From contig JAGGZZ010000064.1 of NCBI GenBank assembly GCA_021161765.1, positions 1 to 9,536 of the forward strand: 9,536 bases of DNA. Reading direction: 5' to 3'. The translations under genes were made by a program, and so were the position numbers. Source of the stretch: Candidatus Methanophagales archaeon. Its GTDB lineage: Archaea; Halobacteriota; Syntropharchaeia; Alkanophagales; Methanospirareceae. Under the pieces are notes generated by a model. That model saw only the letters and a list, made by a program, of their open reading frames with translations. It ran no database searches and was not told the origin of the DNA. Positions 6,439 to 9,536 of the stretch are shown here, one piece after another; positions within the stretch are counted from its first letter, which is position 1; every line of letters starts with the position of its first letter.

Positions 6439-6834
6439 CTACAAATCCGTCTCCACTATTTCCAGATTCTTCTCTTCTCCTTTTGAATTATAACATCTCC
6501 AACTCTCCCTTGCATAGGGATAAAACGTGATGATATGACAATTACCTGTTTTGGAAAACATCAGCAAGTCCTGCTCTGATGGGTGCATAGCGGCGGGATG
6601 CGGGTGACTATGAACCGACCCTACATAGTCAAGACCCATTGGCATCATATCCAGGCGTATAATTGCATTTTCGCCTGACGAAACCGTGCCGGGGAGGAAA
6701 AACACATCGGTTATGACATCTGCATCGGCGCACAGCATGCCAATGAATTCCCGCGGGTGATTAGATTTGCTCACTTCCAGGATAAAATGCAACGTATCCT
6801 TTGCTATTCCCACTATTTTTTTCCTCTTGTTCAT
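6439..6834 (-). CDS. JAMM/MPN-domain metalloprotease (archaeal Mov34/Rpn11-like)
   Basis: A 131-residue stand-alone MPN+ domain very like the Archaeoglobus AfJAMM protein. Archaeal relatives such as Haloferax JAMM1 remove ubiquitin-like SAMP proteins from substrates. The zinc site is intact: Glu29 (HPREFIGML), His75 and His77 (VGSVHSHPHP), and Ser86 with Asp89 (HPSEQD). The spacing between His77 and Ser86 is 8 residues, one more than the canonical 7, the extra residue lying in the HPAAMH loop. DVFFLPGTVSSGENAIIRLD and HIITFYPYARESWRCYN complete the fold. It sits 10 bp after the ATP-grasp gene and two genes upstream of nikR-psmB, suggesting deconjugation coupled to proteasomal degradation. The physiological substrate cannot be read from sequence. 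Confidence 0.9.
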   Translation of the reverse strand: MNKRKKIVGIAKDTLHFILEVSKSNHPREFIGMLCADADVITDVFFLPGTVSSGENAIIRLDMMPMGLDYVGSVHSHPHPAAMHPSEQDLLMFSKTGNCHIITFYPYARESWRCYNSKGEEKNLEIVETDL

Positions 6835-6844
6835 CTGAACTATT

Positions 6845-7771
6845 CTAAGAAAGTTTTAAAGTAAAACATCCTTCGGTTTTTAGTTCCTCTTCCAGCGGCA
6901 GAGTTCCAAATTTCGCTCTCAATATCAAATCCGCCACCTCGTAATTTATCACTTTTGCCGTTCCCACGATGGATGTAGTGGGTCTTGGGTTCACGTCCAC
7001 GACGTGTGGTGTGCCATCGTCATCTAATACGAAATCTATTCCCGCATATCCTTTGCAGTGGAGTACGGTCACAACCCTCTTACTTATGCCCAGTATCGCC
7101 TTCTCGGCATCTCGTCCTACAGAATACGGAACCGACCCGCCCTCGTATATCAGCCTTTTTCCTCGCATCACTACAAATTGCTTGTTTATCGTCAGCGGCA
7201 ACACGGAAGACCCTCCAGCTACCACGCTACTGCTTATGTCCTCCCCTTTTATAAATTCCGTTATGATATATCCCTGATTATCCACAAAAGAAGCGTCGTT
7301 CTGACTCTGTTTTCCATCCACTATAAACACGTCTTCCGATGCGCATCCATATCGCGGCTTCTTTACATATACCGCTTTTTGTGCTCTACCGTCCCTCATC
7401 TCTTCTTCGGGAACAATCCGCGGTACGGGTATTCCGCTATTATCCAGAATTTTTGTTGTCTGCATCTTATCGGCGCATATTTTTACGCATTCCGACGGGC
7501 AACCCAGATTAGCGGTATTTGACTCCAGAATCTTCGTAAGTTCGTATAGCTTCTCATCGGGTGCGATAACGATGCCCGCATCGCTCCTCTTTGAAAGTTT
7601 GTCCACTGCTGATTCAAAATCCGTTTCCGCCATCGGATAAACAACTTCATTACCCTGTCGCTCAAAACTGTCCCGTAACGTTGTAAGCATCGCTTTCCCT
7701 TCTTGCAATAAAGATGCGCTCTTCCCCTTGTCTCCTCCCCCTACTGCGTATTCTGCTACCAGCACCCTCAT
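6845..7771 (-). CDS. mfnD: ATP-grasp ligase, probable tyramine--L-glutamate ligase MfnD
   Basis: A 308-residue ATP-grasp enzyme of the COG1821-like archaeal group. The opening (MRVLVAEYAVGGG, then LLQEGKAML) recalls MfnD, which joins glutamate to tyramine in methanofuran synthesis. ATP-grasp landmarks are ADKMQTTKIL (100-109), VKKPRYGCASEDV (136-148), TEFIKGEDISSSVV (171-184) with a binding glutamate, and the metal-binding GIDFVLDDDG (244-253) and VVDVNPRPTTS (257-267). All core acidic residues and the Asn of DVNPRPT are present, so it is likely active. Substrate specificity is not decided by motifs alone; a related amine or amino-acid ligase is possible. It starts 20 bp after the upstream gene, without a clear SD. 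Confidence 0.72.
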   Translation of the reverse strand: MRVLVAEYAVGGGDKGKSASLLQEGKAMLTTLRDSFERQGNEVVYPMAETDFESAVDKLSKRSDAGIVIAPDEKLYELTKILESNTANLGCPSECVKICADKMQTTKILDNSGIPVPRIVPEEEMRDGRAQKAVYVKKPRYGCASEDVFIVDGKQSQNDASFVDNQGYIITEFIKGEDISSSVVAGGSSVLPLTINKQFVVMRGKRLIYEGGSVPYSVGRDAEKAILGISKRVVTVLHCKGYAGIDFVLDDDGTPHVVDVNPRPTTSIVGTAKVINYEVADLILRAKFGTLPLEEELKTEGCFTLKLS

Positions 7772-7791
7772 TTTAGTCTTGAGTCTTGTAC

Positions 7792-8442
7792 TTACGCAGG
7801 TGCAAGTGTTTTCCCGTGCTCAAGTAGTTTTGCTAACGCAAGGAGGATATTTACGAAATAATCATCCTGCATGGATTTACCCAAATGTTCCTCCCAGCTC
7901 TTCTTAATATCTACAAATCGTTTCTCCGTCTCTTTTGATATTTTACCAATGCTGGAAGAATAAACAACCTTTTCTACTCCGCTCTCCACTGCTTTTGCCT
8001 TTTCCGGTTTTCCCTCTTTTCTCCTTCGCAAATCAGTAATTGGATAGCCCATCGAGTTTATTGCTCTCGTCACCGTTGATATTTTTATTCGCACGGGTCT
8101 TATCTTATTCTCCTCCACCAGAATGTCTTCTACGGTTATCGTCCGATTTTCTATCCTGTCGCGGTATTTCTGCAACCAGTCTGGTCCGATTCTGACTTCT
8201 TTTATCTTTTCACCCCGCTTCTCCCTTTTCACGCCTGCTTCCAAATCTATCGGTTCACCACTTCGTAATTCAGCAACGGAATACCCCAACGAGTTTACCG
8301 CTCTCATCACCGTTGATAACTTTATGGGCGTTACCCTTATCTTGTTCTCGGCTTTCAGCATATCCTCAACCGTTATCGCCCTTTTATCTATCCTTTCCTT
8401 GTATTTCAGTATCCAACCTGGTGGTTTATCTACCCGCCCCAT
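7792..8442 (-). CDS. Unknown protein with two tandem ~53-residue repeats, first gene of the proteasome operon
   Basis: The protein has 216 residues and no family I recognise. Residues 9-61 and 88-140 form an ungapped duplication with about 30 of 53 identical positions: both carry W..KY..RI..R.ITVEDML/I, ENKIR, STV.RA.NS.GY and LR. STVMRAVNSLGY and STVTRAINSMGY resemble recognition helices of helix-turn-helix proteins (as in LacI-type STV.RA.N), so paired DNA-binding units are a reasonable guess. A lysine-rich linker (about 62-87) and a charged segment (141-165) separate the parts. The C-terminal part (about 166-210: KETEKRFVDIKKSWEEHLG, then DDYFVNILLALAKLLEHG) is amphipathic helix, perhaps for oligomerisation. 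No transmembrane segment, signal or cysteine is present. It heads the operon with a strong SD, so it could be its regulator; this is inference. Confidence 0.85.
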   Translation of the reverse strand: MGRVDKPPGWILKYKERIDKRAITVEDMLKAENKIRVTPIKLSTVMRAVNSLGYSVAELRSGEPIDLEAGVKREKRGEKIKEVRIGPDWLQKYRDRIENRTITVEDILVEENKIRPVRIKISTVTRAINSMGYPITDLRRRKEGKPEKAKAVESGVEKVVYSSSIGKISKETEKRFVDIKKSWEEHLGKSMQDDYFVNILLALAKLLEHGKTLAPA

Positions 8443-8450
8443 CTCGTTTT

Positions 8451-8500
8451 CCTCCCTTGCATTTTTATCTTTTCTTTACCATAATAAGGTTATTTATCTT
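8451..8500 (-). promoter_or_regulatory. Candidate TATA box and SD of the six-gene operon
   Basis: On the minus strand, AGATAAATA (8499-8491) would place a start site near 8470. GGGAGG (8456-8451) lies 8 bases before the ATG at 8442, an ideal SD. The leader would be about 28 bases. The SD is clear; the TATA box is one of several AT-rich candidates here. Confidence 0.5.
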
Positions 8501-8527
8501 TTATGTATCAAAGCATCAAAAGAGAAT

Positions 8528-8565
8528 AAGTAAGTAGTAAAAGTAAGTAGTAAAGTAAGTAGTAA
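8528..8565. repeat. Three tandem 12-13 bp repeats in the divergent intergenic region
   Basis: AAGTAAGTAGTAA occurs at 8528-8540 and 8541-8553, then AGTAAGTAGTAA at 8554-8565. The units contain stop triplets in all three plus-strand frames. They lie between the two divergent transcription units, about 40 bp ahead of the small ORF at 8603, and could be regulator sites or a slippage tract. Confidence 0.8.
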
Positions 8566-8589
8566 ATCAAAACAGCGAGAAATGAAGAA

Positions 8590-8599
8590 GGTGGTGATT
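8590..8599 (+). promoter_or_regulatory. Near-consensus Shine-Dalgarno preceding an ATT codon
   Basis: GGTGGTGATT differs from the archaeal consensus GGAGGTGATC at only two positions and ends 3 bases before the ATT at 8603. From its GGTGG core to the ATT there are 8 bases, normal spacing for initiation there. No ATG, GTG or TTG lies at a suitable distance downstream. It overlaps a 6-codon reading frame (ATG at 8582, TAA at 8600-8602) in the same frame as the ATT. Confidence 0.6.
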
Positions 8600-8602
8600 T
8601 AA

Positions 8603-8689
8603 ATTCCCTGCGGAAAGAAGAGAAAATTAGCAAAGATGCGGAAGCACAAGCTGAAGAAAAGAAGGAAGAAGATGAGGTATAAGAAGTAA
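8603..8689 (+). CDS. Tiny basic ribosomal-type protein, AURKAIP1/COX24 (mS38)-like, apparent AUU start
   Basis: A 28-codon frame encodes a peptide that is over half Lys/Arg. It reads (M/I)PCGKKRKLAKM, then RKHKLKKRRKKMRYKK. This matches without gaps the short AURKAIP1/COX24 (DUF1713) proteins of Bacteroidota, which begin MP.GKKRK..KM..HK.KKR; mitochondrial mS38 carries the same motif at its C-terminus. Those are small-subunit ribosomal proteins. The match includes the initiator: the ATT at 8603 falls exactly where family members have Met, and a strong SD precedes it at normal spacing. The only ATG in the frame (8636) would give 17 residues lacking PCGKKRK. Archaeal eL41 is another tiny basic ribosomal peptide but does not share the PCGKKRK start. 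The gene sits 41 bp ahead of aIF5A on the same strand, which fits a translation role. It could instead be an ATG mis-sequenced as ATT. Confidence 0.7.
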   Translation: MPCGKKRKLAKMRKHKLKKRRKKMRYKK

Positions 8690-8730
8690 GCTAAGCGTGA
8701 GAATAAAAGAAAGCGGAGGTAAGATAAAAA

Positions 8731-9120
8731 ATGAAGGAGCTGGCCGAGGCGAGGACATTAAAAGAGGGGAGATACGTGCTTATAGACGAGGAGCCCTGCA
8801 CAATCGTTAACATAACGACTTCAAAACCGGGAAAGCACGGGGCGGCGAAAGCGAGAATAGAAGGGATTGGCATATTCGATTCGCAAAAAAGAACGGCGGT
8901 TCAGCCGGTTACTGCGAAGCTATACGTGCCGGTGATAGAGCGAAGGAGTGGTCAGGTGCTTTCTGTTTCAGGGGATATGGCGCAAATTATGGACATGGGC
9001 GACTATTCAACGGTTGAAATAGAAATACCGGAGGCGTTGCAGGGGAAAGGGAAGGTTGAGCCGGGTAAGGAAATGCCCTTCTTACACTATGAAGGGAAAT
9101 ACAAGATAGATATTAAATAA
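8731..9120 (+). CDS. Translation initiation factor aIF5A
   Basis: A 129-residue archaeal IF5A, orthologous to bacterial EF-P, which relieves ribosome stalling and promotes peptide bond formation. The N-terminal SH3-like domain covers about 1-70. Its tip loop TTSKPGKHGAAKAR places the hypusine / deoxyhypusine lysine at Lys35. The C-terminal OB domain is about 72-129 (YVPVIERRSGQVLSVSGDM onward). Length is normal. GGAGGT (8715-8720) lies 10 bases before the ATG. It is probably cotranscribed with the mS38-like ORF upstream and the EF-like gene downstream. An exact 76-bp piece of this gene (8974-9049, residues 82-106) recurs in the same frame at the end of the window. Confidence 0.96.
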   Translation: MKELAEARTLKEGRYVLIDEEPCTIVNITTSKPGKHGAAKARIEGIGIFDSQKRTAVQPVTAKLYVPVIERRSGQVLSVSGDMAQIMDMGDYSTVEIEIPEALQGKGKVEPGKEMPFLHYEGKYKIDIK

Positions 9121-9122
9121 GG

Positions 9123-9149
9123 TTTTGGTATGGTGGTGTAGAACCAAAA
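9123..9149 (+). other. Weak hairpin between aIF5A and the EF-like gene
   Basis: TTTTGGT (9123-9129) and ACCAAAA (9143-9149) can pair over 7 bp with a 13-base loop. The hairpin lies just after the aIF5A stop codon. It could be a processing or attenuation element, but it is short and A/U-rich, so the call is tentative. Confidence 0.3.
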
Positions 9150-9171
9150 AGGGAAAAAAGGGAGAAATAAA

Positions 9172-9438
9172 ATGGTTGAAAAGAAGTTGGTAGGAAAAGT
9201 CACGCATTATTTCTCGAAGATAGGCGTTGCAGTGGTGGAGCTGAGTGGAGATGTAAAGGAAGGTGATAGGATAAAGGTAGAAGGAGCTACGACATCGTTC
9301 GAGCAGGTCATAGAATCAATGGAGATAGAGAACGAAAAAGTCAAACTCGCTACGGTGGGGCAGTCAATAGGGCTGAAAATGAAAGACCGAGTAAGGCTGC
9401 ATGACAATGTGTACAAAATAATGGAGAACACAGAATAA
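9172..9438 (+). CDS. Translation elongation factor-like protein (EF-Tu domain-2-type beta barrel)
   Basis: An 88-residue protein made of a single beta barrel resembling domain 2 of EF-Tu/EF-1A and the C-terminal barrel of U32-family proteins such as YegQ/TrhP. Visible marks are VGKVTHYFSKIGVAVVEL (7-24), GDVKEGDRIKVEG (26-38), the central EQVIESMEIENEKVKLA (44-60), and VGQSIGLKMKDRVRLHDNVYK (62-82), where G.SIGLK...RV is typical of these barrels. There is no GTPase domain or catalytic motif, so it likely binds RNA or a partner. Archaeal proteins of this kind are annotated as translation elongation factor-like, but their role is unknown to me. It follows aIF5A by 51 bp, with GGGAGA shortly before the ATG. 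Confidence 0.8.
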   Translation: MVEKKLVGKVTHYFSKIGVAVVELSGDVKEGDRIKVEGATTSFEQVIESMEIENEKVKLATVGQSIGLKMKDRVRLHDNVYKIMENTE

Positions 9439-9460
9439 TTAGAATAGAGCAGAATAGTAA

Positions 9461-9536
9461 GATATGGCGCAAATTATGGACATGGGCGACTATTCAACGG
9501 TTGAAATAGAAATACCGGAGGCGTTGCAGGGGAAAG
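9461..9536 (+). repeat. Exact 76-bp second copy of an aIF5A gene segment
   Basis: Positions 9461-9536 are identical to 8974-9049, offset 487 bp. The copy keeps the aIF5A reading frame (ATG at 9464, encoding MAQIMDMGDYSTVEIEIPE), which opens directly after an in-frame TAA at 9458-9460 and runs off the window. The repeat reaches the window edge, so its real length is unknown. It is either the start of a tandem duplication or an assembly artefact. Confidence 0.9.

Noticed and set aside
8471..8495. NikR operator in the divergent promoter region
   Set aside because: Only an ACC-N7-GGT match was seen, too short and wrongly spaced for a NikR palindrome.
8528..8565. CRISPR array
   Set aside because: The three units are 12-13 bp, contiguous and without spacers.
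8636..8689. Archaeal eL41 starting at ATG 8636
   Set aside because: The 17-residue product is basic like eL41, but the upstream in-frame PCGKKRK and the SD at 8590 fit the COX24/mS38 family much better.

Overview
The window looks like chromosomal DNA from a euryarchaeon of the methanogen / anaerobic methanotroph lineage, possibly ANME-1-like. This is inferred from the gene content: archaeal FttA (KH-beta-CASP), a proteasome beta subunit, aIF5A, archaeal RibL, NikR, an ATP-grasp enzyme resembling the methanofuran-pathway ligase MfnD, and an archaeal ADTH synthase. TATA boxes with Shine-Dalgarno (SD) leaders fit the same picture. The species assignment is tentative.

Left part (1-2815) is repeat-rich and sparsely coding. 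A DUF3782 / PD-(D/E)XK-like gene (minus strand) is broken by an in-frame amber codon and lies between two direct copies of a dispersed repeat. Next comes a small winged-helix regulator (plus) behind a clear TATA box. It converges with an ADTH synthase gene (minus). Three long imperfect inverted repeats fill the gaps (about 859-990, 1506-1650 and 2598-2709), and a 36-bp sequence occurs exactly twice (19-54 and 2741-2776).

Centre (2816-8442) is a minus-strand housekeeping block. In transcription order: an unknown protein with a tandemly duplicated ~53-residue domain, an MfnD-like ATP-grasp ligase, a JAMM/MPN metalloprotease, RibL (FAD synthetase), NikR (nickel regulator), PsmB, and then, after 238 bp, FttA. 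The first six are spaced by 3-29 bp or overlap, so they are probably one operon joining proteolysis (PsmB, JAMM), cofactor synthesis (RibL, MfnD) and nickel sensing.

Right part (8603-9536) is divergent from that block and devoted to translation. It holds a previously easy-to-miss 28-codon basic ORF resembling the AURKAIP1/COX24 (mS38-type) ribosomal peptide, with a near-perfect SD but an apparent AUU start. aIF5A and a translation-elongation-factor-like beta-barrel protein follow. The last 76 bases exactly repeat an internal piece of the aIF5A gene, pointing to a tandem duplication or an assembly loop.

The strongest leads are the AUU-start mS38-like micro-gene, the duplicated-domain protein heading the proteasome operon, the mixed proteasome/cofactor/nickel operon, the 76-bp terminal duplication, and the amber-interrupted repeat-flanked DUF3782 gene.
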